Shown here in pieces: positions 51,496 through 61,964 of a DNA stretch of 64,000 nucleotides (position 1 is its first letter; each line of letters opens with the position of its first letter). Where the stretch lies: positions 186,001 through 250,000 of the forward strand of contig SSFA01000017.1 of the NCBI GenBank assembly GCA_008015155.1, in the 5' to 3' direction. The stretch is from Thiothrix sp. (lineage in GTDB: Bacteria > Pseudomonadota > Gammaproteobacteria > Thiotrichales > Thiotrichaceae). The position numbers were made by a program, and so were the translations under genes. Below the pieces are notes generated by a model. It did no database searches. It had not been told where the DNA came from and saw only the letters and a list, made by a program, of their open reading frames with translations.

Positions 51496-52146
51496 ATGAA
51501 ATTATGGATACTAAGTTTAGGCTGTGTTGGTTTCTTAAGCACATCTTTAATGGCGGCAGAGCCTAAAGTCGTCATCGGTGATTTTTCCAATCAGCAACTC
51601 AAAACTTGGGATAGCAAGGTTTTTAAAGGGCAAACTCGTTACCAACTGGTAAAAGAAGGACAGCGTTGGGTCTTAAAGGCGCAGGCGAAGGGAGCGGCTT
51701 CTGGCCTAACCCGCAAAATCAAAGTCGATTTAACTAAAACTCCGTTTTTAAATTGGTCATGGCGGGTCGATCAGGTGCTACCGAGCTTAGATGAGCAAAG
51801 TAAAGCAGGCGATGATTATGCAGCGCGGCTTTATGTGGTGGTTGATGGTGGCTTATTAGTCTGGAATTCAAAAGCGATGAATTATGTCTGGTCAGGCAGT
51901 TCAGCGCGTGGTAGCTCTTGGGGGAATGCTTATTTACCGAAGAATGCCACAATGCTAGCAGTACGGGGGCAACAAGATAAGACGGGCGTTTGGATGACTG
52001 AAAAACGTAATGTACGTGCGGACTTCCAAAAAGCATTCGGTGTAGATATCCAGTCGATTGATGGGGTAGCGCTGATGACCGATAGCGATAATAGTGGAGC
52101 TGAAACAGCTGCTTCTTATGGCGATATCTATTTCTCAGCGCAGTAA
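51496..52146 (+). CDS. DUF3047 family secreted protein
   Basis: 216 aa, signal peptide ending LMAAEP. KTPFLNWSWRVDQVLP, DDYAARLYVVVDGGLLVWNS, AMNYVWSGSSARGSSWGNAY, ALMTDSDNSGAETAASYGDI are typical of DUF3047. Function unknown. Divergent from the FAD oxidoreductase. Confidence 0.87.
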   Translation: MKLWILSLGCVGFLSTSLMAAEPKVVIGDFSNQQLKTWDSKVFKGQTRYQLVKEGQRWVLKAQAKGAASGLTRKIKVDLTKTPFLNWSWRVDQVLPSLDEQSKAGDDYAARLYVVVDGGLLVWNSKAMNYVWSGSSARGSSWGNAYLPKNATMLAVRGQQDKTGVWMTEKRNVRADFQKAFGVDIQSIDGVALMTDSDNSGAETAASYGDIYFSAQ

Positions 52147-52250
52147 GGTTGGACAGTACCGCTTGATTAATTCACAATGCAGGGTTTTTTAAAGTGTCGT
52201 TAGCGGCTAATTCTCCAGCTTCTTTCCGTATATGCCTAAGAGGTCCTGTC

Positions 52251-53534
52251 ATGAGCAAGTCTGAAGCCTTATTCCAACAAGCCCAAAAAACTATCCCTGG
52301 CGGTGTCAATTCGCCAGTTCGAGCCTTTCGTGGAGTAGGGGGGACACCGCGGTTTATCGCACGTGCTGAAGGTGCTTATTTATTCGATGTCGACGGGCAA
52401 CGCTATATTGATTATATCGGGTCGTGGGGGCCAATGATTGCAGGTCATGCCCACCCAGAGGTGGTGGAAGCAGTGCGCGAAGCCGCATGCTTAGGCTTAA
52501 GCTATGGCGCACCGACCGAGCAAGAAGTGCAGATGGCAGAAAAAATTAATGAAATCATGCCCTCTATGGAAATGTTGCGCATGGTGAGTTCCGGCACCGA
52601 AGCCACTATGTCGGCGATTCGTTTAGCGCGTGGTTTCACAGGGCGAAATTTCATTATTAAATTCGAAGGCGGCTATCATGGGCATGGTGACTCCCTACTA
52701 GTGAAGGCTGGTTCGGGTTTATTGACCTTTGGTCAGCCTAGCTCTCCCGGTGTACCGGCTGAACTTGCACAATACACGCTAACCCTAAATTTCAATGACA
52801 GTGCGCAAGTTCGAGAAGTTTTTGCGGCACGTGGCCAAGAAATTGCCTGCATTATTGTTGAGCCAGTGTGTGGGAATATGAACTGTATTCCGCCCGTACC
52901 AGGCTTTCTAGAAACCTTGCGTGAAGTTTGTACGGAGCATGGCACAGTACTGATTTTCGATGAGGTCATGACAGGCTTTAGGGTAGCACGCGGTGGTGCT
53001 CAGGAATTATATGGTATTACACCGGATCTGACGACCTTAGGCAAAATCATTGGTGGTGGCATGCCAGTCGGTGCCTTTGGTGGGCGCCGCGATATTATGT
53101 CGAAACTGTCACCCTTAGGTGCGGTGTATCAAGCAGGTACCTTATCTGGTAATCCGATTGCGATGGCGGCTGGGCTAAAAATGATGGAGATTATTAGCCG
53201 TCAGGATTTTTATGCGACCTTGAACTCTAAGACGACTCAGTTAGTCTCAGGTATACAGGCAGCTGCAGAAGAAGCCCAAATTCCCTTCACGAGTACCCAA
53301 GTAGGGGGGATGTTTGGTCTATTTTTCACGCATGAACCACAAATTACCAGTTACCAACAAGCAACCGCCTGCGATGTACCCAAATTTAATCGCTTCTTCC
53401 ATGGCATGTTAGAGCGTGGAGTTTATTTAGCGCCTTCTGCTTTTGAAGCAGGCTTTATGTCAACTGCTCATTCAGCAGAGGATATTCATACAACTATCGA
53501 TGCCGCCCGCGAGGTATTCATGCAGCTTCAATAG
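52251..53534 (+). CDS. hemL: Glutamate-1-semialdehyde 2,1-aminomutase
   Basis: 427 aa from the ATG at 52251 (AGAGG seven bases upstream; the track's start at 52194 has none). HemL hallmarks: [58 protein letters not shown] and the PLP-Lys segment [17 protein letters not shown]. Makes 5-aminolevulinate for tetrapyrroles in the C5 pathway. Its stop lies 25 bp before the protease start. Confidence 0.96.
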   Translation: MSKSEALFQQAQKTIPGGVNSPVRAFRGVGGTPRFIARAEGAYLFDVDGQRYIDYIGSWGPMIAGHAHPEVVEAVREAACLGLSYGAPTEQEVQMAEKINEIMPSMEMLRMVSSGTEATMSAIRLARGFTGRNFIIKFEGGYHGHGDSLLVKAGSGLLTFGQPSSPGVPAELAQYTLTLNFNDSAQVREVFAARGQEIACIIVEPVCGNMNCIPPVPGFLETLREVCTEHGTVLIFDEVMTGFRVARGGAQELYGITPDLTTLGKIIGGGMPVGAFGGRRDIMSKLSPLGAVYQAGTLSGNPIAMAAGLKMMEIISRQDFYATLNSKTTQLVSGIQAAAEEAQIPFTSTQVGGMFGLFFTHEPQITSYQQATACDVPKFNRFFHGMLERGVYLAPSAFEAGFMSTAHSAEDIHTTIDAAREVFMQLQ

Positions 53535-53559
53535 CGAGCAGTATCGATTCGAGGTTTTT

Positions 53560-54855
53560 GTGATTGGTATAGGCAATTATTACTATAGTCAGCTACCAAG
53601 ATTTAGCGGTTTATTACTGATTCTAGCTCTCCTAGTGCAGCCTGTGAGTGTGCAGGCTGCTGATCGCTCATCAAGTTTGTATGCTGAAGTGCAACAATCT
53701 ATTTATCAGGTTCGTATTATTAATCGTAAAACGGGGCATAAGCGTACGATTGGCTCAGGTTTTGTGATCGAGCGGCCGGATTTATTGGTCACAAACTATC
53801 ATGTGGTTAGTGCTTACACGAATGATCCTGAAGATTATTCGATTGAGTATTTAGCGACCGATGGTGAAACAGGGGTATTAGAACTCATTGATGTGGATGT
53901 CTTGCATGATTTAGCTGTGCTGGTGGCAGATAAAGACTTAGGCAAACCACTGAAAACCGATGCCTTGCCTGAAAAAGGCGCTACTTTATATGCTTTTGGC
54001 AATCCACTGGGTTTAGGCTTTTCGGTCGTTACTGGTACAAATAATGGTTTACTGGTTGAGAGTGAAGATAAAAATATTTTATTTTCAGGTAATTTAAACT
54101 CAGGGATGAGCGGTGGCCCTGCTTTAAATGAGCAAGGCGCGGTAGTTGGAGTTAATGTAGCCACTGCAGGGAATGCAGTCAGTTTTTTAGTGTCTAGCCA
54201 ATATCTAAACGCTTTAATAGCTCAGCTGCGCTTGACGAATTTCGAGCCGCGCACCAATTTGCACGAGTCCATTGTGCAACAATTGAAATTCAGTACCACG
54301 GATATGCTGCAACGCCTACGTACCAGTCCTTGGAAACTCGTATCAGTAGGTAATTTCAAAGCACCGAGCCGTTTAGATAAAACTATTAATTGCTGGGATG
54401 GCAGCGAAAATAATGAAGATCATGGTTTAGTCAATGTTATTGCCGTTAGTTGTTCGAATGAACGCGAAATTTATCTAGATGAGAAGCTGAGCGTAGGCAA
54501 TATCCAGTATCAATATACGTGGTATGACAGCGAGAAAATGATTCCTCCACGCTTCTACCGGATGTATGAAGCACAAAATACGGATGAAGCTGCTAATAAT
54601 GCGACTAAAGAAAATGTTAAGGATTTCAAATGCTCAACCAATTTTGTTGCTATTGCTAGCCAAGATTTCAAAATGACAGTATGTCGGCGTGACTATGTGC
54701 GTTATCAAGGCCTAAGTGATATTTTGGTGACCGGTGCGATGGTGAGCCAAAAGCAACAAGGCTTCTTATTTGAATTATTTATGACCGGTGTCGACTTTAA
54801 AGAGTCAATGCGCTTAGTTAAGCAACTGTTTGAGAATTTTCAATGGCAGACTTAA
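53560..54855 (+). CDS. Secreted trypsin-like serine protease (Deg/HtrA-like catalytic domain)
   Basis: 431 aa from a GTG at 53560 with GAGG five bases upstream; the track's ATG start (53443) lies within hemL. Signal peptide to VQAADR. Trypsin-fold triad: His in TNYHVVSAY, Asp in VDVLHDLAVLVA, Ser in NSGMSGGPALNEQG. No PDZ domain; the C-terminal ~200 residues are unrecognised and include four Cys. It overlaps the FHA-domain gene by 13 bp, so protease and FHA protein are coupled. Confidence 0.87.
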   Translation: MIGIGNYYYSQLPRFSGLLLILALLVQPVSVQAADRSSSLYAEVQQSIYQVRIINRKTGHKRTIGSGFVIERPDLLVTNYHVVSAYTNDPEDYSIEYLATDGETGVLELIDVDVLHDLAVLVADKDLGKPLKTDALPEKGATLYAFGNPLGLGFSVVTGTNNGLLVESEDKNILFSGNLNSGMSGGPALNEQGAVVGVNVATAGNAVSFLVSSQYLNALIAQLRLTNFEPRTNLHESIVQQLKFSTTDMLQRLRTSPWKLVSVGNFKAPSRLDKTINCWDGSENNEDHGLVNVIAVSCSNEREIYLDEKLSVGNIQYQYTWYDSEKMIPPRFYRMYEAQNTDEAANNATKENVKDFKCSTNFVAIASQDFKMTVCRRDYVRYQGLSDILVTGAMVSQKQQGFLFELFMTGVDFKESMRLVKQLFENFQWQT

Positions 54856-55802
54856 ATAGCTTATTGCTTGAAATTCAATTACGCCCATTAAGCCAATATT
54901 ATCGCTTAACAAAATTTCCAGTGCGTATTGGGCGCGCTTTGGATAACGATATTATTCTCTCAGATCCTACGATTTCTCCACACCATTTAGAAATTGATCA
55001 AACCGAGCAGGGCAAGTTATGTTTTCGGAATTTGTCCAAAGAAAATGGTAGTCGTTTAAATGGTAAAGCGTTAACAGCAGCTAGCTTAGCCATTACACAA
55101 CCTATCAATTTACGGCTGGGCAATCGCCGCATGCGTCTATTGACTACTGCCATGCAGGTCACACAAACCAGCGTGAATCATTGTCGAGGTTGGTCCAAAG
55201 TATTCTGCTACCCCTTATGTGCTTTAGGTTTAGTCGGAGTCACTGGCCTAGCCTTTTTCTATGAGTCTTATTTACAAAGTATTTTTAGGAAAGAACTTGT
55301 TTATTATTTAAGTAGCGTGATGCCTTATCTATTAGGCCTGATTGCTTTAGCTTTATTAATCGCTGGCATTAGCCGCTTGGCAAATCAGCGCTGGGAGTTT
55401 TTCCCAGCTTTAGGTTTAGCGGCTTTATGTATGTTAGTGCCGCATTTATTAGGTGAATTAGGCCATGCTTTAAACTATCTTGTGACTGCTAATTGGCCTC
55501 TAGAGAGTTTGCTATTATTAAGTAATTTTCTATTAATACCACTGCTCTTTTATACCTATATCCGTACAGTGCATCATGCAGAGCCTTGGTCAGCTTTGGG
55601 CATAGCCTTATTATTTAGCGCACCACTGTTAGTGTATCAGGCCATAGACTTAACCGATCAATGGACAGTGAAACATGAGTTTACGGGGCAAGCCGATTTT
55701 AATCGTAATCTCAGTGCTTGGGATTTACGTTTGAAACCTACTTTAAGTATTGATGAGTATTTTGCTGAGACAGAAAAGCAATTAGTGAGTTCAAGCCCCT
55801 AA
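54843..55802 (+). CDS. FHA-domain membrane protein
   Basis: 319 aa. The N-terminal FHA domain (about 20-85) has FPVRIGRALDNDIILSDPTI, SPHHLEI, RNLSKENGSRLNGKAL, the phosphothreonine-binding residues R, S, H and N in place. About five TM segments follow (LGLVGVTGLAFFYESYL to LLFSAPLLVYQ). Coupled to the serine protease gene. It may read a phosphorylated partner and signal at the membrane; no kinase gene is in view. Confidence 0.87.
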   Translation: MADLNSLLLEIQLRPLSQYYRLTKFPVRIGRALDNDIILSDPTISPHHLEIDQTEQGKLCFRNLSKENGSRLNGKALTAASLAITQPINLRLGNRRMRLLTTAMQVTQTSVNHCRGWSKVFCYPLCALGLVGVTGLAFFYESYLQSIFRKELVYYLSSVMPYLLGLIALALLIAGISRLANQRWEFFPALGLAALCMLVPHLLGELGHALNYLVTANWPLESLLLLSNFLLIPLLFYTYIRTVHHAEPWSALGIALLFSAPLLVYQAIDLTDQWTVKHEFTGQADFNRNLSAWDLRLKPTLSIDEYFAETEKQLVSSSP

Positions 55803-56528
55803 GTCACCGTGCAGTAGTTGTAAGCCAGCTAACACACTAGTGCTGGCTGTTTCTGCGCGTAAAATACGCTTACCTAGGCTAATACCTTGCATCTTTGCAG
55901 CTAGGCAAGCAGCCACTTCATCTTCGGTAAAACCGCCTTCTGGCCCAATGAGGATCCCTAGTTTATTCGCGCGGACAGTGACTTGGTTTAAAGTTTGGTG
56001 ACTGCCCGGTGCTAGTAGTAAGTAGTCGGTGTTCTCATCCAGTTGTTGGAGGTACTGGTTTAAGGTTTGTGGGGCATAAATCTTAGGAATTTTCGTCCGC
56101 CCTGATTGTTCGCAAGCACTGATCGCGACAGCTTGCCAATGCTGTAGCTTTTTTTCGAGCTTTTCTTTGTCGCTACGCACGACACTGCGCTGGGTGATAA
56201 GCACTTGGAAGGCACTAACGCCTAACTCAACTGCTTTTTGTAAAGCAAAATCCATTTTGTCAGGTTTAATTAAGGCTTGTACCAAAGTCAGATCTAGCGA
56301 GGACTCGCGTTCAGTTGCATCAAAACCTCGAACCAACACGGTGGCAGAGCGTTTATTAATCTCATGGATTTCAGCTAGATATTCTCCACCCTCAGCATTA
56401 AAGAGAATCAAGGATTCCCCAACTTGTAAGCGTAATACTTGGATAGCATGACGGAATAATTCGTCAGGCAGGTCTAATGACTGCTGTATGACTAATGGAG
56501 TAGGGCAATAAAAGCGGGGGATACGCAT
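55791..56528 (-). CDS. rsmE: 16S rRNA m3U1498 methyltransferase
   Basis: 245 aa from the ATG at 56528 (MRIPRFYCP). RsmE features: HAIQVLRLQVGESLILFNAE, EKAVELG-like LQKAVELGVSAFQVLITQRS, CEQSGRTKIPKIY, LIGPEGGFTEDEVAA (knot SAM site), SLGKRILRAETASTSVLAGL. Its 3' end overlaps the FHA gene by 12 bp (convergent). Confidence 0.95.
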   Translation of the reverse strand: MRIPRFYCPTPLVIQQSLDLPDELFRHAIQVLRLQVGESLILFNAEGGEYLAEIHEINKRSATVLVRGFDATERESSLDLTLVQALIKPDKMDFALQKAVELGVSAFQVLITQRSVVRSDKEKLEKKLQHWQAVAISACEQSGRTKIPKIYAPQTLNQYLQQLDENTDYLLLAPGSHQTLNQVTVRANKLGILIGPEGGFTEDEVAACLAAKMQGISLGKRILRAETASTSVLAGLQLLHGDLGA

Positions 56529-56661
56529 GCATCTAAGGCTCAAGCTAAATGGTTGCCGATGATACTGACTGCTAGGCTATTACTCAAATCTTAGCTTAAG
56601 CTGGGAGTGCAGAAACAGAGCTGTTATTCTTCTGCCTATTCAGTGCCTCTTGGATGCAAAG

Positions 56662-57045
56662 ATGAATTTAGAAAAAGTAGTGTTTGGCTTTTTTATTGTG
56701 CTAGCTCTAACCTTAAATTTTGCTTTTTTTGTGGGCGATATGGCGAACTCGCTTTATCACAATACCTTTCTCCTGTTTGCTGCTTTGATTGTAAGTATGG
56801 TGACTACGGTATTGAAGTTTGGGGATAGCACGCATATGGGCGCTATTTTCTTTGCCACGAGTTTAGTAGCAGACCTTCAACTGTTGGTAGCCGCAGTCAT
56901 TTGGGGTTGGGCAGCTCATATTAGCCCTGAAGGGGTAACGCCCGCCGCCATGGTGACAGTCGTCTCCATTTCAGGCGGGGCATTACTGGCCAACATCGTG
57001 TCAGTGATCTTACTAATAGCTGAAACTCTAAGTATTCGCCGCTAA
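56662..57045 (+). CDS. DUF6394 membrane protein, partner of a K+ channel
   Basis: 127 aa from the ATG at 56662. Four TM segments (VVFGFFIVLALTLNFAFFVG; FLLFAALIVSMVTTVLKFG; IFFATSLVADLQLLVAAVIW; MVTVVSISGGALLANIVSVI). Its stop overlaps the start of the channel gene by 1 nt. DUF6394 is repeatedly found upstream of such NAD-binding potassium channels. Confidence 0.85.
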   Translation: MNLEKVVFGFFIVLALTLNFAFFVGDMANSLYHNTFLLFAALIVSMVTTVLKFGDSTHMGAIFFATSLVADLQLLVAAVIWGWAAHISPEGVTPAAMVTVVSISGGALLANIVSVILLIAETLSIRR

Positions 57046-58742
57046 TGTCTCGTCCCAATCTTTATTATGTGTTGCTGAAGCGTCTGCGCGTACCGCTAAT
57101 TGCCTTAATTCTGATCTATGCGGTGTCTATAGTTGGTTTTGTACTAATTCCGGGGCGGGATAATGAAGGCAATGTATGGATGATGTCCTATTTCCATGCC
57201 TTCTATTTTGTGAGCTATATGGCTTCTACGATCGGTTTTGGCGAAATTCCCTATGCTTTTACCGACGCACAGCGGATGTGGACTACAGTAACCATCTACG
57301 CCAGTGTGATCGGTTGGTTGTACAGCATTGGTGCTCTGTTATCCGTGATTCAAGATCCAGCCGTGTATCGTTTGCGTCGCGAGTCTAAATTTCGCAACCA
57401 AGTGAAATTACTGCGCGAACCTTTCTACTTAGTCTGTGGTTATGGTGATACGGGCACTCGTTTGGTGCAGGCTTTGGGGCAAGAGGGGGTACGCACTGTC
57501 GTTCTAGATAAAGATGAAAATCGTATCAATGAATTAGAGATGCGGGATACGCTTGGTCGACCCTTAGGTTTGACTGCGGATGCATCTAAACCAGCGGTGC
57601 TAGAAGAGTCAGGCGTACTCAATATTTATTGTAAAGGGGTGATTGCGCTCACTGACTCTGATCAAGCTAATCTATTGATTGCACTCAGTACAGAATTATT
57701 CAAGCCACATTTACGCTTGATTGCACGAGCTGAAAGCCCTGAGTTTGTGAACTCTATTGGTTCTTTTGGTGGAAACGAAGTAATCAGCCCTTTCGAAGTC
57801 TTTGCTGAACGCTTGGAAATGCTGATTACTAGGCCGAGTCATTATTTATTAAACGAATGGTTGACAGGAATCCCTAATCAGCTCTTACACGATCCCGTTC
57901 TTCCCAAGACGGGCGCATGGGTTTTAATTGGCTATGGGCGTTTTGGGCAGGCGGTCTATCGGCGCTTGTATGCAGCGGGTATTCCAGTGCAAGTGATTGA
58001 TCCTAAGGTTGGTGCAGAGCCCTTGTCTGAACAGAATATTATTGGCTTACCCGCGAGTATTAGGTCGCTGCGGTTGGCGAATATTGAGTCAGCCGTTGGG
58101 TTGATTGCGGCTACCAGTGATGATGCGACTAATCTTTCGGTATTAATGACAGCACGTGAGCTTAATCCCAAATTGTTTATGGTCGCTCGGCAAAATCAAC
58201 AGGACAATAATCTTATTTTTGAACGCGCCCATTTCCATTTGACGATGAATCGTGGGGATGTCGTGGCTCATCATGTATTTACTTTATTAAGAACTCCTTT
58301 GACTCGCGATTTTCTAGGCTTAGCTCAACAGCAAGAAAAAACTTGGGTCGATCAATTACTAAGTCGAATTATTGCGGTAACTAGCGATAAACTGCCTTAT
58401 TTATGGGAAACTAAAGTTACTCCACGTTATTCACCTGCTTTGTATGGCGCTTGTGCTGCAGGTCATTCTGTACCCCTTAAATATGTGATTGCACACCCCG
58501 AGCAGCGCGAGCAAACTCTGCCGATCATTCCCTTGTTATTGAAACGTGTGGATACTTTTCTATTAGTGCCTGATGGGGAAACTTTGTTGCAAGCGGGTGA
58601 TCGTATCCTCATGTGCGCGACTTACCATGCCTATGAGCAGATGCAATGGGCAACACAGAATCAAAAAGCACTGCACTACCTACTGACTGGCGAAGAGTGG
58701 GTCAGTAGTCGTTTATTAAGGCGTCTGTTGCCTAGTAATTGA
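57045..58742 (+). CDS. Potassium-channel-like protein with two RCK/TrkA-N domains
   Basis: 565 aa. Two N-terminal TM helices bracket a pore loop whose filter reads STIGFGEIPYAFTDAQ (GFGE instead of GYGD). Two Rossmann NAD-binding domains follow: YLVCGYGDTGTRLVQALG and VLIGYGRFGQAVYRRL, each with a TrkA-C-like tail (last one HSVPLKYVIAHP to DGETLLQAGDRILMC). RCK domains gate K+ flux by nucleotide state. Follows the DUF6394 gene, 1-nt overlap. Confidence 0.88.
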   Translation: MSRPNLYYVLLKRLRVPLIALILIYAVSIVGFVLIPGRDNEGNVWMMSYFHAFYFVSYMASTIGFGEIPYAFTDAQRMWTTVTIYASVIGWLYSIGALLSVIQDPAVYRLRRESKFRNQVKLLREPFYLVCGYGDTGTRLVQALGQEGVRTVVLDKDENRINELEMRDTLGRPLGLTADASKPAVLEESGVLNIYCKGVIALTDSDQANLLIALSTELFKPHLRLIARAESPEFVNSIGSFGGNEVISPFEVFAERLEMLITRPSHYLLNEWLTGIPNQLLHDPVLPKTGAWVLIGYGRFGQAVYRRLYAAGIPVQVIDPKVGAEPLSEQNIIGLPASIRSLRLANIESAVGLIAATSDDATNLSVLMTARELNPKLFMVARQNQQDNNLIFERAHFHLTMNRGDVVAHHVFTLLRTPLTRDFLGLAQQQEKTWVDQLLSRIIAVTSDKLPYLWETKVTPRYSPALYGACAAGHSVPLKYVIAHPEQREQTLPIIPLLLKRVDTFLLVPDGETLLQAGDRILMCATYHAYEQMQWATQNQKALHYLLTGEEWVSSRLLRRLLPSN

Positions 58743-58780
58743 TATTTAAGAGATCTTAATAAGAAGTAGGGAGCACCTTC

Positions 58781-60082
58781 ATGTTTAAGTCTTTTTTCCC
58801 AAGCCCCAAATTATTTTTTTGGAGCTTTGCCCTGTGGTCATTGATTTGCGTACTCACTTGGTTTTTCTTTGGTGAAGCCCTAGGTCAATATTTAAGTTTT
58901 GGTGGGCTATTTGGTTACGATTATATCTTACCTCCACCCGCTGTTGAGGGTGCTACTGCTGCTGAGCCAGCAGTCAACCCAGGAGCTGAGTTTTGGTTCT
59001 ACCAATATATGTTTTATTGCTATGCACTGTTTATTGGCGTTTGGATGTATTTCTCGCCCCATAAATGGGCACGTTGGTCAGTTCTAGGTACCGCTCTCAT
59101 TGTATTTGTGACTTGGTTTCAAGTGCATTTGGACGTCATGATCAACGATTGGTTTGGCCGCTTTTATGATTCGATTCAACTCGCTTTAGCTAAGCCGAAT
59201 AGTATTACTGCTGAAGATTATTATGGGCAGCTACTGACGTTTGGGCAGATTGCTCTGATCGCAGTGACTTTAGCAGTGTTTACCCGCTTTTTTGTGAGTC
59301 ATTGGATTTTCCGCTGGCGTACCGCTATGAATGACTATTACACCGGTTTATGGAAACGTGTTCGGCATATTGAGGGCGCTTCGCAACGGGTGCAGGAAGA
59401 TACCATGCGATTTTCCAGTATTATGGAGAGTTTAGGTGTCAGCTTGATTGATTCGGTAATGACCTTAATTGCCTTCTTACCGATTTTGTGGGCTTTATCA
59501 GTGCATGTGAAGGCTTTACCCGTAGTAGGTGAAATTGCTCATGCTTTGGTCTGGGTAGCGCTCATTTGGTCAGTGTTTGGAACTGGGCTACTGGCTTTAG
59601 TGGGTATTCGTTTGCCTGGTTTAGAGTTTAAAAACCAACGGGTTGAAGCCGCTTATCGTAAGGAGCTAGTCTACGGTGAAGATAATAGCGAGCGTGCTAG
59701 CCCACCAGTGCTAAAAGATTTGTTCAATGATGTGCGTAGAAATTATTTTCGTTTATATTTCAATTATTTATATTTTAATGTGGCACGCTACAGCTATTTA
59801 CAAGTAGGTGTTTTGGTACCTTATATTGCGCTAGGCCCCACTATTATCGCGGGTGGTTTTACCTTGGGTGTGATGCAGCAGATTTTGCGTGCCTTTGGAC
59901 GGGTTCAAGACTCTTTCCAATATTTAGTCAATTCTTGGACGACGATTGTTGAATTATTGTCTATCTATAAGCGCCTGAAAGCTTTCGAGCTAGCCATCGC
60001 TAATGAACCACTACCTAGCATAGAGCAAACTCCCACTCGGCCTGTCACAGACTCCGATTCAGAAGCTCCTTTAGGTCATTGA
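58781..60082 (+). CDS. sbmA: SbmA/BacA-family peptide transporter
   Basis: 433 aa. SbmA/BacA features: FEFW-like [77 protein letters not shown]. About seven TM segments. Imports Pro-rich peptides, bleomycin and microcins using the proton gradient. SD AGGGAG at 58769-58774, 6 nt before the ATG. Confidence 0.92.
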   Translation: MFKSFFPSPKLFFWSFALWSLICVLTWFFFGEALGQYLSFGGLFGYDYILPPPAVEGATAAEPAVNPGAEFWFYQYMFYCYALFIGVWMYFSPHKWARWSVLGTALIVFVTWFQVHLDVMINDWFGRFYDSIQLALAKPNSITAEDYYGQLLTFGQIALIAVTLAVFTRFFVSHWIFRWRTAMNDYYTGLWKRVRHIEGASQRVQEDTMRFSSIMESLGVSLIDSVMTLIAFLPILWALSVHVKALPVVGEIAHALVWVALIWSVFGTGLLALVGIRLPGLEFKNQRVEAAYRKELVYGEDNSERASPPVLKDLFNDVRRNYFRLYFNYLYFNVARYSYLQVGVLVPYIALGPTIIAGGFTLGVMQQILRAFGRVQDSFQYLVNSWTTIVELLSIYKRLKAFELAIANEPLPSIEQTPTRPVTDSDSEAPLGH

Positions 60083-60412
60083 GCCTAATGCAGCTATTGT
60101 TTGGCTAGGCTAAGCAATAGCTGCAAAAAAGTATCATACTTCCCGATTCTTGTAGCTGCCAAGCTCCTAGCTCTGAGCTAAGTTAGTTTGAGTCTGCTCG
60201 TCGTTTTGGCAAAAAAATGAGGTAAACAAGAAAAGTAATTTTGTAAAGTATCCAGTTTGGTAATTTACAGACTGTATACTTATATTTCTGATGGGGTAGT
60301 CTTTTAGTCATTCCTTCTATATAGTTCCGCTGCAGTACACAAACCCCTAAACAGGGTGCGTGTTGAGCGATAATTAAGCAGTGCAAAGCTGGAAAGTTGT
60401 CAGGAGTCAGCC
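60083..60412. other. 330-bp region between sbmA and the nuo operon
   Basis: A perfect 10-bp stem, GCAGCTATTG/CAATAGCTGC (60090-60124, 15-nt loop), lies 8 bp after the sbmA stop, followed by AAAAAA rather than T, so it is not a canonical intrinsic terminator. A possible nuo promoter pair is TTGGTA and TATATT with an 18-bp spacer near 60258-60290. No convincing ORF; the 67-aa minus-strand frame at 60183-60386 has no family resemblance. Confidence 0.5.
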
Positions 60413-60769
60413 ATGTTGCAGGCCTATTTGCCAGTATTTATTTTCCTTGCGGTCGGCATTGGCCTTGCCGTCGTACTTTTGTCGCTAGGCTTATTAGTGG
60501 GGCCGCGGCGTCCTGATCCAGCGAAAGATTCTCCCTTTGAATGCGGTTTTGAAGCATTCGAAGATGCGCGTATTCGTTTTGATATTCGTTATTATTTAGT
60601 TGCTATTCTATTTATCATCTTCGACCTTGAGATTGCCTATTTGTTTTCTTGGGCTATTGTGCTCGATAAAATAGGTAGCACTGGATTAATCGCCATGTGT
60701 GTCTTCCTTGGAATTCTAGGGATTGGCTTTATCTACGAGTGGAAAAAGGGGGCAATGGAGTGGGAATAG
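60413..60769 (+). CDS. nuoA: NADH-quinone oxidoreductase subunit A
   Basis: 118 aa, three TM helices. [20 protein letters not shown] and [20 protein letters not shown] are the NuoA signatures. SD AGGAG at the usual distance. First gene of a nuo operon; its end overlaps nuoB by 10 bp. Confidence 0.97.
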   Translation: MLQAYLPVFIFLAVGIGLAVVLLSLGLLVGPRRPDPAKDSPFECGFEAFEDARIRFDIRYYLVAILFIIFDLEIAYLFSWAIVLDKIGSTGLIAMCVFLGILGIGFIYEWKKGAMEWE

Positions 60770-61245
60770 AAGGTGTCCTTGATAAGGGATTTGTAACCAC
60801 GACAGCCGACAAATTAATTAATTGGGCGCGTACAGGCTCAATGTGGCCGGTTACCTTTGGTTTAGCCTGTTGCGCAGTAGAAATGATGCAAGCCGGTGGA
60901 GATCGTTATGATCTTGACCGCTTTGGTATTATTTTCCGTCCAAGTCCTCGTCAATCGGATGTGATGATTGTCGCCGGTACTCTCACTAATAAAATGGCTC
61001 CTGCTTTGCGTAAAGTGTATGACCAAATGGCAGAGCCGCGTTGGGTGATTTCGATGGGTTCCTGTGCGAATGGCGGTGGCTATTATCATGATTCCTATGC
61101 AGTAATGCGTGGTTGCGATCGAGTGGTTCCTGTCGATATTTATGTGCCAGGGTGTCCTCCAACCGCAGAAGCTTTGATTTACGGTATTTTGCAGTTGCAG
61201 AATAAAATCCGCCGCACTAGTACGATTGCACGGCAACTATCATGA
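60760..61245 (+). CDS. nuoB: NADH-quinone oxidoreductase subunit B
   Basis: 161 aa from a GTG at 60760 (AGGGGG seven nt upstream); the track's start at 60697 lies inside nuoA. N2-cluster cysteines: [34 protein letters not shown]. Overlaps nuoA (10 bp) and nuoC (4 bp). Confidence 0.97.
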   Translation: MGIEGVLDKGFVTTTADKLINWARTGSMWPVTFGLACCAVEMMQAGGDRYDLDRFGIIFRPSPRQSDVMIVAGTLTNKMAPALRKVYDQMAEPRWVISMGSCANGGGYYHDSYAVMRGCDRVVPVDIYVPGCPPTAEALIYGILQLQNKIRRTSTIARQLS

Positions 61246-61964
61246 GTTCTAAGATCGAAGAGCTACAAACTTACTTAAATACGCATCTCGAAGGAAAATT
61301 CACCTCGAGTGTTTTAGCGTTGGGCGAGCTGACTTTAGAAATTCCAGCGCGTAGCTGGTTGGATGTTTGTAATTTCCTACGTCATGACGAGCAAACTCAG
61401 TTTGAGCAATTGTCGGATCTATGCGGGGTTGATTATATTGCTTATGGCAAAGCGGAATGGGATACCCATGCTAGCTCTACCGGCTTTAGCCGTGCCGTAC
61501 AAGCACCAAGTGTGGATCCTTTTGATTTTGATCAGGCTAAGATCAAAGATGAACCTAGTGAAGCTGTAGCGGGAAAGCGTTTTGCTGTCGTGGTACATCT
61601 CTTATCGATTAAACGCAATAGGCGGATTCGCTTGCGCACCTTCTGTGAGGATAATGCCTATCCTGTAGTGCCGTCGGTGGTGCGCATTTGGAATTCTGCC
61701 AACTGGTACGAGCGTGAAGCGTTTGACTTATTTGGGATTATGTTCAACCATCATCCTGATTTGCGCCGTATTTTGACCGACTATGGCTTTATCGGTCACC
61801 CCTTGCGCAAAGATTTTCCCTTAGCTGGACAAGTTGAAATGCGTTATGACCCGCTCCAGAAACGGGTGATTTATGAGCCAGTTTCCATCGTGACTCAGCC
61901 CGGTGTACCACGTGTTATTCGCCAAGATCAGCCTTCTATTGCTTCGCAGGAGCGCGATAACTAA
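61242..61964 (+). CDS. nuoC: NADH-quinone oxidoreductase subunit C
   Basis: 240 aa. [60 protein letters not shown] are the 30-kDa subunit hallmarks. Separate from nuoD (1-nt overlap), unlike E. coli, where NuoCD is fused. An extra loop near residues 70-100 ([20 protein letters not shown]). Confidence 0.96.
   Translation: MSSKIEELQTYLNTHLEGKFTSSVLALGELTLEIPARSWLDVCNFLRHDEQTQFEQLSDLCGVDYIAYGKAEWDTHASSTGFSRAVQAPSVDPFDFDQAKIKDEPSEAVAGKRFAVVVHLLSIKRNRRIRLRTFCEDNAYPVVPSVVRIWNSANWYEREAFDLFGIMFNHHPDLRRILTDYGFIGHPLRKDFPLAGQVEMRYDPLQKRVIYEPVSIVTQPGVPRVIRQDQPSIASQERDN

Noticed and set aside
53443-53559. N-terminal extension of the serine protease
   Set aside because: Overlaps hemL; the signal peptide and SD place the start at the GTG at 53560.
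60090-60124. Intrinsic terminator after sbmA
   Set aside because: The stem is perfect but is followed by A residues, not T, on the plus strand; kept only as a note.
60183-60386. 67-aa minus-strand ORF between sbmA and nuoA
   Set aside because: No SD, unlikely composition, sits in the region expected to hold the nuo promoter.
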